A stretch of 64,000 nt of DNA, taken from contig KB722736.1 of NCBI GenBank assembly GCA_000349905.1, positions 3,402,324 through 3,466,323 on the forward strand, in the 5' to 3' direction. The stretch is from Volvariella volvacea V23. Taxonomy: Eukaryota; Basidiomycota; Agaricomycetes; Agaricales; Pluteaceae. The position numbers were made by a program, and so were the translations under genes. The notes below the pieces were generated by a model. It was not told where the DNA came from and did no database searches. It was given only the letters and a program-made list of their open reading frames with translations. This document shows, one piece after another, positions 38,144 through 49,312 of this stretch. The number at the start of each line of letters is the position of its first letter. Position 1 is the stretch's first letter.

Positions 38144-39011
38144 ACTTTTCTTTTGTTTACGCCCTTCTACCTCTGTCTTTTCATTTGCTATTACTATCAG
38201 CTGAACGTCTCGTGCATATCTTGTTTTCTTATGAAAAATACCTTTCCAAATCTCCTCCCTTTAACTGAATTTCTGTTCTGTTGTCATCGTACGTCCTTAA
38301 ATGATAAATTGTTTTCATTCCTGGCTTTCTGGTTCTTAGCTTTTCTTTTACTATCAATCAACCCAAGCAACGCACCAATCCCCTTCCACTTATCCACATA
38401 TATACATCGAGTAATCATGTAGCTCCCGCGAAACGCTTTCTCCTTTCCTGTCCCATTTTTTTCTCGTTTTCCTCCCATTGGTTTTATGGTATTTGAGCAA
38501 AATGACCAGATACATATACATTGGAAACCAAATAGAGTTGCAAATAGTTCTGTGTATTGAGGCGCTTCTGTGTCTGTGTGTCCGCGATGGAGCAGTTGCC
38601 ACCGCCACGCGTCTAGTTCAGAACTTTATGTCCAGCTTCCAATTATGGCTAACGACATGAACGTTCAGGTCATCTAATCGTGGGGTGTATGCACATGTGG
38701 GTGTATCTATATATATGAATGCCAGCACAGTGCCTGTCCTAATGAACTAGGCAACTGCGCAGAATGGAGATGATGTGTTGTAGGTACAAGTCGAGAAATG
38801 AACGATAAAGGAAGAGAGAAGAGCTTTTGCGAAGATGATCCAATTGGGAACGATAAAAAAAATAAGAGCTGCATAAATCAAACGAGCATCAGGAGATGAG
38901 AAAGTACTATGGTAGAGATCAAACCAGAAACGTATCCGTAGTCGAGAAAGACATAAAAGTGGGATGGGAAAGAAGAGCAAAGTAAATGAAGCTGGAGAGC
39001 AATCACGTGGA
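38144..39011. other. Convergent 3' spacer
   Basis: This 870-base stretch between the KDM5 end and the minus-strand CorA gene end is AT-rich, with TATATATA near 38707. No gene was seen; the contents are consistent with two 3' UTRs. Confidence 0.5.
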
Positions 39012-41459
39012 TTATTTCCGGACCATGAATTTGTATGTGGAATAACCGCCGATGATAGCGAATGCTGCTAGACAGGCAATGATGGAGATAAACCAAGCGT
39101 ATCCCTATAGCGCGGGAAAAGACGAGCCCATAATCAGCAACTCGTCGTTGCTAAAAATATACCTTAATTACTCACAGGTTGTCCTTCTCCAGGAACGTGA
39201 ACGTTCATACCCCACAAACCGGTGACCAAGTTCATAGGGATAAGCACGGTACCCAACGCCGTTAGCTTCGAAAGAACATCGTTAATCTGATTGTTGGCGT
39301 CTGTCATTTCAATGGAAATTTGAGCGAGGTAATTCGAGTGAGAGCGGGACAGAATTTTTTCGTAGTGATTCAAGTTTTGAGTCATGGTGATTAGATGGTC
39401 TTGAATATCCGAGAGATAAAGTCCCTTTTATGCGAGCTGAATGAGAAAAAGTTCATTGTAGACCAGAGCTCAAACTACTCACAATATCCGATGTTGGCGC
39501 TACTCTCCAGTTCTCATTGCATCTCTTTGCCAACCCTTTAACCACATCCGCCTTGTTACCCATCAATCTCAACAGACCCATGACCTTTTTTCTGCATCTT
39601 CCAATTCTCAACAACATATCGCTCCTTTCCGTCTCCTTGAGGATCAACACCAACTCGTCTATACTGTCTACTTCATATTCTATGCTTTGAATTAATGGTC
39701 CGAAAGCGTCCGTTATGTCGTCAATAAGAGCGTAAGAAATCCAATCAGAGGTTACACTGATATAGTCTTTTAGGTGCTTGATCCGTCGTCGAACGTTTGC
39801 TGGATGAGGGGTTGGGTGGAAATGGAACTACAAAGGTGAAGAAAGGGGGTCAGCACGAACATAAACAAGCATAGACATAAGAAGCGACATACGGATAATG
39901 TGCCCTCCCGAAAAACGATGATGTACATGTTCAATGGTTCCAAATAGGTTGGACTATACGGGTCCTGGTCGAAACTTCGGAAACAAACTAGGTAGTAATT
40001 TCTGAATAGTTCAATTTTCTCTCGGGCTTCCTCCATCAGGATATCTTCGGTTGTCAGTGGATGGATATTGAAGACCTGAGATAGGAAGGGGATAAGGATA
40101 CGTGTTCCATAGTTATGCATGGGAGATCTATCTCACCTTGCTGAGCATCTTCATTTCCTCATCTGTTGGGCTTAAAACGTCCAGCCACCAGGTATTGGCA
40201 TCTGAATTCCCATCCCCATTGAGACCATTTCCACCGATCCAAGGCGATTTCTGATCTCCGTTGGCTCTTGGTGCAGGTGGCAAAGACCTGTACCCATCCT
40301 CCGCAGGTGGCGGGACACCCGAGAATAAATCTTGGAACGATTGCCCCTCAGCAGGCAACTCGCTAAGACTTCTCGCGTGGATAGTGGCTGACAATGCGTT
40401 CGAGTAGAATGAGAACCGATAAGGTCTATCGTGACCCGTGTTAAGTATCCCTCCTGGGAGGCCGGGCTGGTGTTCGAATGAGGGGCCAGAGTGTAATCTT
40501 GAGCCAGGGATAGGTGGGATTCCAAGGTGTGGCGGTAATGCTGGGGGCGGTTCGCCGAACGCTCGTTCGAACAAGGCCATTTTCCCGCCAACACCGCGTC
40601 GTTGACGCGGTTTAGGATTGCTCTGACTGAACTTCCGTTGGCGAATCCGAGGAGTAGAAGTAGCGCCATTGTTCGGCTCAGAGGGACCTGCTACACAAGC
40701 CTCCTCGCCCGATGGGGGTGATGGTTGCTCCGGTGGTGTTTCGGCTGCAGTGGTAGAGGATGGTCTTGACTCTGGTTGAGGTACAACGGTAAACCTGGGC
40801 GGTCCAGGCGACACAGTAGGTCCTGTTGAGGTGAACCCCAGGGCATTCTTTTCGACCACTGCAAACTCCTCCATGGACCGGAAATCGAAGTGAGATTGGG
40901 AGACATTAGGTTGGTAAGTCGGCAGACCACCAAATAAGGATGGAGTAGCATCGTCTGGATTGCCCAAATGTATCGTAGGAGAACCGGCTCTGGTATCTAT
41001 TAACGGCATTTGAGCTTGTTGGACATCGTCTGTCGGGATTAATTGACCCTCCCTAAGACCACCATGCTCTTCCTCCTCGTCCTCCGGTACAGGCGTCGGA
41101 GCATCACCGAGCCCCACATTCCTTTCAAGATGTGGTGAAATGGAGGGACCTGGCTGGAACATCATTTCAGGGGAACTCTGAATGTGGTCGTGAGGAGTGA
41201 CAGTTGGTGTTATGCTCAGAGTCTCTCGACGGGCCCTTGACAAATGCATGGCCATATCCACATCCATTGTACGTTGTCGTTCCCTTGCTTGAGGATCATT
41301 AGGGTCGAACGAACGTGCAATAGTGGGAGAATGCCGGGGTCTTGAGGTAATATCGCTATGCCCACTAGGTGAAGTACTTCTGCGACGGGCAGGACTGATT
41401 GGAACCGGGGAAGAGGGAGTTACAGTGGAAGGACCATCCGTGTTTGAAGGAGAAGACAT
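39012..41459 (-). CDS. CorA-type magnesium transporter (Mnr2/Alr-like)
   Basis: The minus-strand ATG at 41459 opens MSSPSNTDGPSTVTPSSPVP, a Ser/Pro-rich cytosolic region of about 400 residues. The CorA fold then appears: NTWWLDVLSPTDEEMKMLSK, VFNIHPLTTEDILMEEAREK, IELFRNYYLVCFRSFD, then helices DWISYALIDDITDAFGPLIQ and SIEYEVDSIDELVLILKETE. The C-terminus holds the pore: TALGTVLIPMNLVTGLWGMN followed by VHVPGEGQ, which contains the GMN selectivity motif, and a last membrane helix (AWFISIIACLAAFAIIGGY) ending FMVRK. Long N-terminal tails and this loop type are typical of fungal Alr/Mnr2 proteins at the plasma or vacuolar membrane. Which of the two is not decidable here. Four or five introns are present. 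Confidence 0.92.
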
Positions 41460-41776
41460 CGTTGTCGTCGACCTAGGTGACGAGCAGCAGCGCTGACGAG
41501 GTGGTGGCTGGAAGTACGACACAAAGGGAGCAGGGAGCCAGGTGGCGATTACATATGTTACGGCGAAGTCCAAGAAAACTGAATTATTTTGAGCCCCAAC
41601 CGATGCTCCTCGACCAAATGCCGAGCAACCCCTGGTTCCAGCGGTCCCTGATTATCACCGGCCCACCCAACCATCCTTCCCATCATCTCCATCCGTCTTA
41701 TCAGCCTCGAGGACATTCCCATCCACCATTAGCTCACAGAGAGGTCAACATGTTCGCTGGGGGAAAACGGTCAATA

Positions 41777-41849
41777 GCCCTCGTTGTCTAATGGTTATGA
41801 CGTCAGACTTCTAATCTGGAGGTTGTGGGTTCGAGTCCCACCGGGGGTA
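41777..41849 (+). tRNA. trnR-UCU: tRNA-Arg (anticodon UCU), intronless
   Basis: The cloverleaf fits well. The acceptor GCCCTCG pairs with CGGGGGT (with G-U pairs at 1-72 and 5-68), the D-arm is GTCT...TGAC, the anticodon stem-loop is TCAGA-CTTCTAA-TCTGG with anticodon TCT, and the T-arm is GTGGG-TTCGAGT-CCCAC. The discriminator is A (41849). It has an internal A box (GTCTAATGG) and a B box (GGTTCGAGTCC). It reads AGA codons. CCA is not encoded, as usual in eukaryotes. Confidence 0.93.
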
Positions 41850-41874
41850 AATTGCATTTGCTGCGAGCCATTGG

Positions 41875-41951
41875 GCCCTCGTTGTCTAATGGCTATGACG
41901 TCAGACTTCTATGACATCTGGAGGTTGCGGGTTCGAGTCCCGCCGGGGGTA
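41875..41951 (+). tRNA. trnR-UCU: tRNA-Arg (UCU) with a 4-nt insertion at the intron site
   Basis: Second copy, 25 bases after the first. All arms match the first copy except the T-stem, which is GCGGG/CCCGC: a compensated U-A to C-G change that argues for selection on structure. The anticodon loop reads CTTCTA-TGAC-A, so relative to copy one four bases (41912-41915) are inserted between positions 37 and 38, the canonical place for nuclear tRNA introns. It is either a minimal intron or a disabling insertion. The total length of 77 equals 73 plus 4. Confidence 0.85.
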
Positions 41952-41969
41952 GTCGGATACAAATGCAAC

Positions 41970-41974
41970 TTTTT
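41970..41974 (+). terminator. Pol III oligo-T terminator after the tRNA pair
   Basis: Five T residues (in CAACTTTTTGC) lie 18 bases past the second tRNA. No run of four or more T occurs in the 25-base spacer between the two tRNAs. Confidence 0.65.
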
Positions 41975-42120
41975 GCAATCGAGAACGAGGAATTGGAACC
42001 CATGCATAGTCCCGTTGAACATGAGTAGGAAGGAAAGGCTACGTATGAAGTCCACACAAGTGTACCGAGAAGGATCATGGGGGTATATACTGAAATCAAG
42101 GTGAAGAAAAGTCCCTAAAC

Positions 42121-45100
42121 TCATTTCTTCCCAGCGTTAGCAGCTCTCAATTGAGCCCTCAAAACCTCATTATCGTTCTGAACCGAGTTCAACTCTTCCA
42201 ATAGCGCCATGCTCTGACTCTGCTCGGACATCCTCAACCTCTCAATCTCTCCCCGACATTCCTCCAACTCGTCTTTGCATTTCTTCAGCTCCACCTCGAG
42301 CTGGTTACGCTGCGTTTCGAGTTGCTTTCTGAGTTGTTCGGGAGCGGAGGCCGCCTCCTGGGCGAGGTTCAGGGTTTTGGCGGAGAGGATGGTGTTGGCC
42401 TCTGTCAGCTGGCGGACTGTTTGTGCTTGTTCTGCTGCGAGAGTTTCGACTTGTTGTTTGTCAAGGGAGAGGCGGTCGATTGTTTCTTGCAGATTCTGGA
42501 TTTCTTCTTGTCTAGATGATGGATTAGGATGTTGGGGTCAGCAGTAAGACGAAAGAGGGGGGAAGGGGGACGTACAGAGTGGATTGCTTTGTGGCTAGAG
42601 TCATGTTTCTGTCCTCGAGAGTCTTGACTTGCTTCTGATACGTCTCGAGCGCACCGTTGGTCTCCTGAGCCAGCTTTTGCGCTCTCTCTGCATTTTTCTT
42701 CAATAAATCATGGGCTTGCGCGAATCTAATCAGCCTTTCGATCAAAGCCTTGTCGTCAGCTATGAGTGCTTGAACTCTAGTGGCGAATGCTTCCACTGTA
42801 AACGTTCCTGCGTTTATGGGTGATGAGGTACCTCCTAGACGCGGTTTGGGAGATGCGGGGGGCTTGATGTCGTACAGGGTTTTCAAAGTTCGAACGTCCA
42901 AATCGGATAACGAGACCGGGTTTGTGTTCGCACTGCCTGAGTTACTTGGAGAGCCAGGACGGAAATTTCGCTGTGAATTAGCGAATTTGGACGCTCTTGC
43001 TTCCGGTGAGGGAAGGATGTGCCACAGCGGGAGGAGAAGAGCGACAATTTTAGCTGCGTCGCCGGCGTATTCGATGGGTTGAGGAGGTGGAGGTGGTGGC
43101 GAGAAGTTTGCGAGGGGGATGGGTGGAAGACCAACCGAAGGAGAGAGGGGAGAACGTAGAAAGGGTGACTCTGAAGCTTCTTTGAGAGCCCGGACTTCTC
43201 GAGTTGCGTCTTCGCGCTCTCTTCGCGCTTCTTCGACTTGACGGGTCAGGGATTCGCGTTTATCTAAGCCTGCTCTTATGTCGTCCTCCATCTTGCGCCT
43301 TGTGGCCTCCCATTCTTTCTGAGCAACGGCGTACGAGTCCAGTTTCTGGTGTACACTGTCCAGGTGTGTACCAATGGACTCCAGAAGGCCTGGTAAGGAG
43401 GAATCTCGCGAGAACAATACGATTCCGTGCTGCTTGACAATACTTTTCACGGCATCCAAACCACGGTCCAAATCTTGGTGGGCTTGTTGCAGAGCACTGG
43501 CATCCTGTTCCCGGATCCTATCCATCTCTTCCTGTAACCGGGCCAGATCCTCCATTCTTTCATCCTCCATTCTTGCCCTCTCTTGTGCCCATTCATCCTC
43601 CTTACTCTCCAACTCGGCTTTCAGAGTTCTCAACTCTTCTTCCATCGCTCTCACCATCTCTCTTTGGCTAGCCTCCCTCCCCTGCAATTCACCATTATTC
43701 TGAGCCTGAATCATCTCCATTCTTTGCTTCAAATCCTCCACCTGTCTTTCCCTCTCTTGTTCCATTCTGGCTCTCTCGACCTCCCACATCTCCCTCTCCT
43801 CTCTCAACTGGTCGACCTCGTCATTCAAAGCTTCAAGCTTGGGCAGCTCCTTCTCCAATCCTTTAATCGTCTCTTCAGCGCTTTGCAGTTCCATTCCCAT
43901 CAAGGTCTCCACTTCGTCCTTCTCCAGCCTCACCAGAGCCAGCTCTCTCGTCAACTCGGCCTGTTTCTTCCCTGCATCCTTCAACGCATTCGTCGCAGCC
44001 TTCAACTTCTCTTCCAACGAAGCTATCTCGATCGCAGCGGCTTCACCGGAAAGGACAGGTTTAGGGACCACAGCGTCGACATGACCAGCAAAAAAGTGGG
44101 CACCGTCAAAGCGTGTCTGAGTTGAGGAAGGAGTTGAGATGGATGGGCTTGTGACCCCGCTAGAGGTACCATCGTCTCCATTAATCAGTCCCAGCCCTGA
44201 AGTAGCCCTCTCCAATAAAGGAGGCATAGGCACAGCGATAGGATTCATTTTCTTCTCCATAGATTTTACGGAATGGCTTAGCACCCCGGCCCTATGCTCC
44301 AACAGCTTCTTGTAAACCTCGTTCAGCCTCTCGGACAACTTCCATAGCTCTTTCTGCGCAACCTCGACCCGTCGCTCTGCGGCCTCCAATTGTTCCTCGG
44401 TCTGCTTCGACACCTTTTTGTGTTGCGCATTGACTTTGGACAGGGACACGGCCGCATCGCGGATTTTGGTTTCGGTTGCTAGTTTCTGCGTGGCTGCTCC
44501 TAGACGGGAGGACAGAACTTGATGTTCCTACGGTCGACGGTGCCATAGAGACAGACGCGTGAAAGCACGACGGGTGGGTAGCGGTGTGACGGGCTTGTCA
44601 TCAACATGAGGCGTCTAACACAGGGACAGGAGCAGCCGGCTCACCTTCTTGAGGTCCTCGACTTCTTCCGAGCTCAGAATCGGCAAGTCGTGGCAATCGA
44701 CGAGTGCTTCGCTGGCCAATATACTCATTATCAACTCGTCCCGGGTGTTGGCAGATCCGGAATAGCGTTTTGGTGGTATTGATGATGGCGGCGGTGGTAC
44801 TGGAGATGTGCTGGTGCCATTGACGTTCCCGTTGACACCGTCGATGAGCGGTACGGTTTTTCGTGGTATGGGTCGTGGATAGTTGGTGCGTGGAGACGAA
44901 TTGGCCGATGCAGATGCGGGCATGATGTTGGTGTTGACTCGGGGTGAGGAAGTGAGAGACTGGGGTGTGCGACTTGGTGAAGACATGGAGTTGGTCGTTA
45001 CAGTGCGTAGTGCTGACGTCGGGGATGATGAGGGGGAATTATTGACATTAACGTTACTGTCGGACAAAGGAGTGGGCTTGGAAGTGCGTTCTTTACGTAT

Positions 45101-45340
45101 AAAAAGCCCTTGTGTGAATTTTGGCGATTCTTGCGGGGCTTGGTAGGCTGTGGGCGACGATGGCGGCCATGAGGGACCTTGAGATTGTTTTGCAGGCAGG
45201 GTGAGTGGGGTTATTGGTGCCAGGGAGAGGGGATAGATGTCGTTGGACAGAGGGGGCGGGGGCGGTGGGGGCTGGGCAGGAGACCCGCTGCTGCCATTGC
45301 TCAACCCGCCTCCTCCCAGAAATCGTCGGACACCGTTCAT
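42121..45340 (-). CDS. Uds1-domain coiled-coil protein (up-regulated during septation type)
   Basis: Three exons on the minus strand (45340-44645, 44527-42576, 42511-42121) sum to 3039 nt, 1012 residues. The first about 210 residues are Pro/Ser/Thr-rich (MNGVRRFLGGGGLSNGSSGS). Then comes the Uds1-type domain: TRDELIMSILASEALVDCHD, LPILSSEEVEDLKKEHQVLS, and SRLGAATQKLATETKIRDAA. The remaining two thirds is mostly long coiled coil (for example ERARMEQERERQVEDLKQRM), interrupted by a Pro-rich island (FSPPPPPPQP) and a small globular-looking segment (AFATRVQALIADDKALIERL). Uds1-domain proteins are linked to septation in fission yeast and are widespread in fungi; a cytoskeletal or septal role is inference. 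It is divergent from mdm34. Confidence 0.85.
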
Positions 45341-45559
45341 GGACAAGGCGGGAGTTGGTGACGGCCCAAATATGGCCCAAATATATTTAGCCCCTAGCCA
45401 TATTGGGACCCTAACCCTAGTCCGTGGCTTGACGCTCGCGTGCCGCGCCATCCGCTTCCGGTCAACTGTCCCAATTTTCTTGAATGCATCGCATCCGCTT
45501 GCTCTGTTGAGCCTCAGTTCTCCTCGCACCAACCCCCGAATGAATCCGACCTTGCGGCC
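45341..45559. promoter_or_regulatory. Divergent promoter of the Uds1-domain gene and mdm34
   Basis: Only 219 bases separate the start codons. They contain a perfect CArG box, CCAAATATGG (45366-45375), a second related half (CCATATTGG) about 25 bases on, and a telomere-like telobox, CCCTAACCCTAG (45409-45420). These are candidate MADS-box and Myb/telobox-factor sites; no binding is shown. Confidence 0.5.
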
Positions 45560-48500
45560 ATGTCCTTCACCTTCAACTGGCCTCGTTTCTCCGATCAATT
45601 CCACTACGATGCAATCCAAATGCTCAACACCGCCCTCAACAAGGGTAACAAGCCCCCCGTCATAGCGGACAAGATCGAGGTCGTCGAGTTGGAGATGGGA
45701 ACCCAGGCGAGTTGTCTATCATCCCTTCGGGTTGCTACTCTGGCCAAAAGTTGACATCAGTGTTTCATGACCAGCCTCCAGAGTTGGAGATCCGTGACAT
45801 TGGCGACCTGACCGTGGACCAGTTTCGGGGCATTTTTAGATTGACATATTCGGGCGATGCTCATCTGGTGTTGAAGACCAAGGTACAGGTATGGTGTTGC
45901 ACTTTTATGAGCCCTGCGCGCTAGGTTTACCATTCTGGTCCATTTGCAGGCAAATCCATTGAACCACAAGCAATCCGAGATACATGTCATGGCGGGGTCC
46001 AGAGGCATGCTAGCTGCAAAGCAGCCTCTTGCCGTGCCTATGCTCCTCCGACTCTCTCACTTCAAGCTCAATTCTTACGTCGTCTTGGTCGTATCCAAGC
46101 AGAAAGGCATCACCCTCGTATTCAAAACAGACCCTCTACAACATGTGGACATCAATAGCACCTTCGATTCCATAGCCGTCATCCAGAAATTCATCCAACG
46201 AGAAATAGAAACCCAACTGCGCCAAATGTTTAGAGAAGACTTGCCAGGGATTATACATAGACTGTCCCAACAGTGGATCAAGGCAAAGGTCGAGGCTCCT
46301 TACTTGCCCAAGCGTCCTCTCGCCCCACCACCGCGTCCAAGTGAAGCAAAATCAATACCCGAGACGTTCCCTTCCAGGCCTCACGACGCCCATTCTGTCG
46401 CTTCAGCGCCAGTACGACGTAGACCACCCTCCGTCTCCGGCATGTCCGTGGCTAGTACCGGTCGAGGCCGGTTCGTCAGCTCCAAAGTAACTCCTTCAGT
46501 CGTGCCACCACCGCCTTCCAATCACCACGAATCATCGCATTCATCTGACCCCGAGCCACATGACTTTACATACGGCCTGCGACCTGAGGGTTTGCCCTCC
46601 AAGAGTCTGTTCAAAGGATTCAGCAGTTTGTTCACTCCAAATAAGGGTCTGGCAGACCTTGCGGAGGACCCGAGCGAAAATGGAGATGTGGACGATGAAG
46701 ATGACGAAGATGATGCCGAGACCTCGTATAGTGTGGTTGATTGGGATGGTGACGGTAGTGGTCCGGTTGCAGATTCCCTCTTCGGCATCGCACACGAGCA
46801 TCACCACCAACAACAAAACGTAACAGAATACGAAACCATACCGGCTGTTGGAGGAGGAACCATTACACGACCAAGGGTTGTTCATTCTTCTTCTCAAGTG
46901 CAGGCGTTCCCTGATGCTCCAGGAGGAAATGGTGGAGGAAGAGGAGTGGCTACGCCTGGGATTCTGACGCGCTCCCAGTCGTTTAATAATATAACGCCAC
47001 CTCGTTCTGGGTTTGCTACCCCTGGAACTCATCGACCTGCATCGATGTATGGTGCACTTGGCAGGTCTATGACACCGGACTTGTTGGAAGCAAGGATGAG
47101 GGCTTCGAGATCGCAAGCTAATGGCTCAGGTCTGCGCAGTGGTTTCACACTAGGGGAACCTCACGGCGCTGGCTTTGAAGACGACCATTCTCATCTGCAG
47201 CGGCGGACTATGCCAATTCCAAGGCCTTCAAAAGCGTCACAAGGGAGACGGATGTCATTAGCGTCATCGACAACTTTCGATTCTACGTCTACAGCGACAG
47301 TTTACCAAGACGATACCAGTGAATTCCACACTGGTCTATCACCGCCTGATTCATATTACCATCCCTCGCACTCACATCGTCCTCACTCATCCAATTCATC
47401 GCATAAATCTCACCACCCTCACCACCCCCATTCAGCATTCGACCACGATCCAGAATACGACAATGAAACTGATTACGATCAGAGCTACGCACCGGACTAT
47501 GATCACGCTCACTACCACCCCCACCACTCGAATCTATCGAACCCCAATCTAATTCCCGCATACCAACAAGCTTCTTCCGAACTATCCACAACACCCACCT
47601 CTTCAGGGTTCGTCCACCCCACAAATACCAACGGCCTCGGCAGCGGTGGTGGTGGCAGCGGTAGCGCAAGCTCGACACCCAACTTGGGCCTCCTCACATC
47701 CTTCTCTTCCGACCGAGCAGTCTCCGGAGCAGTAAGACCCACATTGCTGAACACGGCCATACACCAACTGTCGACGTTGAGTCATTCAAACCACACGCTC
47801 TCGCCGTATACGCGGTCGTTGAACCATTTTACTGTGAGGAGCGTTCCGCCGAGGAGTACAGCCACGGGGGCTATTTCGCGTTCTGGGTCTGGTTCTGGGT
47901 CTACGGGATCCGGGTCCGGGGTTGGTGAGGGTGAGAGAGCAGCGGAGACACCGAGTGCTGGAGCTGGGCTGGCGGGCGCGACGGCGGCGACTACGGCTGG
48001 TATTATTGGGAGAAGTACCAAGTTGGGTGGTGCTGGTGCTGGTGGAGGCGGGAGGGTTGCTGGGTCGGCTACGATGTCGATGTTTGTTGCATCGAGGGAG
48101 AAGCAGCCTGTTAAAGCCAAGAGGAAGAGGATTTATAGATTAGGTGGTGGTGGCGGGGATGGGAAACAGAGTGAAGGACAGGATGCGCCGAGTTCGAGGT
48201 CTGTGTCTGCGTCGAGACCTGGCTATGGATATGATGAGACACCGACACCGACTGCCCAGAGCCATTTGGCGCCACGGGACCCGTACGATGCGTATCGAGG
48301 CTCTCAGTATGGGCGGCACCACTACCACCAACAGCGCCACCCTCAGTATCCGCAGCAGCAGATGCACCCAGGTCTTGGATTAGGATACCCTCAGACTCCT
48401 ACGAAGAGAGGGAAGTTCAAGGGTGCACCGCTGGCGCCCGGATCTTCAGGCGCTGTTGGGCCGGCGATGGTGTCCCCGGATAGGCTGCCTTCCGAGTTTG

Positions 48501-48574
48501 ATGTCTCGGATATGGATAGGTATTTTAGGTCGAATGAGGATTTGGTAGGGGATGGCGGTGGGGAGATGAAGTAG
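45560..48574 (+). CDS. mdm34: ERMES subunit Mdm34 (SMP domain)
   Basis: Mitochondrial outer-membrane subunit of the ER-mitochondria encounter structure, which tethers the two organelles and supports lipid exchange. Three exons (45560-45706, 45775-45888, 45950-48574) sum to 2886 nt, 961 residues. The SMP domain is in the first about 230 residues: [60 protein letters not shown], and the closing [20 protein letters not shown]. The remaining about 700 residues are low-complexity: acidic ([12 protein letters not shown]), His/Ser-rich ([18 protein letters not shown]), Gly-rich, and end in a Tyr/Gln/His-rich tail. Yeast Mdm34 is about half this length, so the tail is a large extension. Intron 1 uses a GC donor (CAG|GCGAGT). 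Confidence 0.92.
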
Positions 48575-49312
48575 ACTTGATGCCACGGACTCAACTTTTT
48601 TGCCTCCTGCTTCGCTCTCTTTCGATTGGTCCACATGGTATGCATTCGCTGATTTTGTACGCTCATTTGCACTATTTCTTTCTACGATCTACATACCTTG
48701 CTATAATTCGTACACGACATGGACACTAGTGCTACCTACCACTCACAACTCATCGCTAGCGCTTTCATATAGAGTACTACATACATACACACATCTATCT
48801 ATCATATTTATATCACACCAGCCCCAATCTCCTTTTGAGAATTTGTGAACAAGGACAAGGAAGGAAAGCGGCCACGGCAGACGATAAGATCACTGTTCTA
48901 CATACGTCAGTTTCTTGTCACTTGTTGAACCTCGGATATATAGGGGACTTGGGCAGGAATATTTGTATGCTCATAGCCATATCGAACCTAGACTAGAACT
49001 AGATCCGCTCGTTGCTCTCTCTACCGACGACCAGTTCTCTGGTCGACATCCATCGCGGACTCCCCTAGTCCTGAACAAGACTCTGCCACTCAGGTTCAGG
49101 CCAAACACCTCTTGGGCTCTCGCCTCAACTTTCCCACTCCCCCACACCACCCAACGTTCCGTCAAGGGTAGCCCTTCGCCCCCGACTGGCACGTTGCCAA
49201 CTTGCGATTCGTGCTTCCGACTGCGCGTGGACGATACATTCGACACCTGATCTCCTTTCCCACCCACCCACACTCCTCTTTTCTTGTTTGGCACGATCTC
49301 AACTTCTTAGCC
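48575..49312. other. Spacer between mdm34 and the inhibitor-2 gene
   Basis: 740 bases between two plus-strand genes. It is C/T/A-rich with microsatellite-like ACATACACACAT near 48780. The last 250 bases are pyrimidine-rich and are probably the leader of the next gene. No gene was seen. Confidence 0.45.

Noticed and set aside
43583..44125. 180-aa plus-strand open frame
   Set aside because: It is the antisense shadow of the Uds1 protein's coiled-coil exon; codon structure supports the minus strand.
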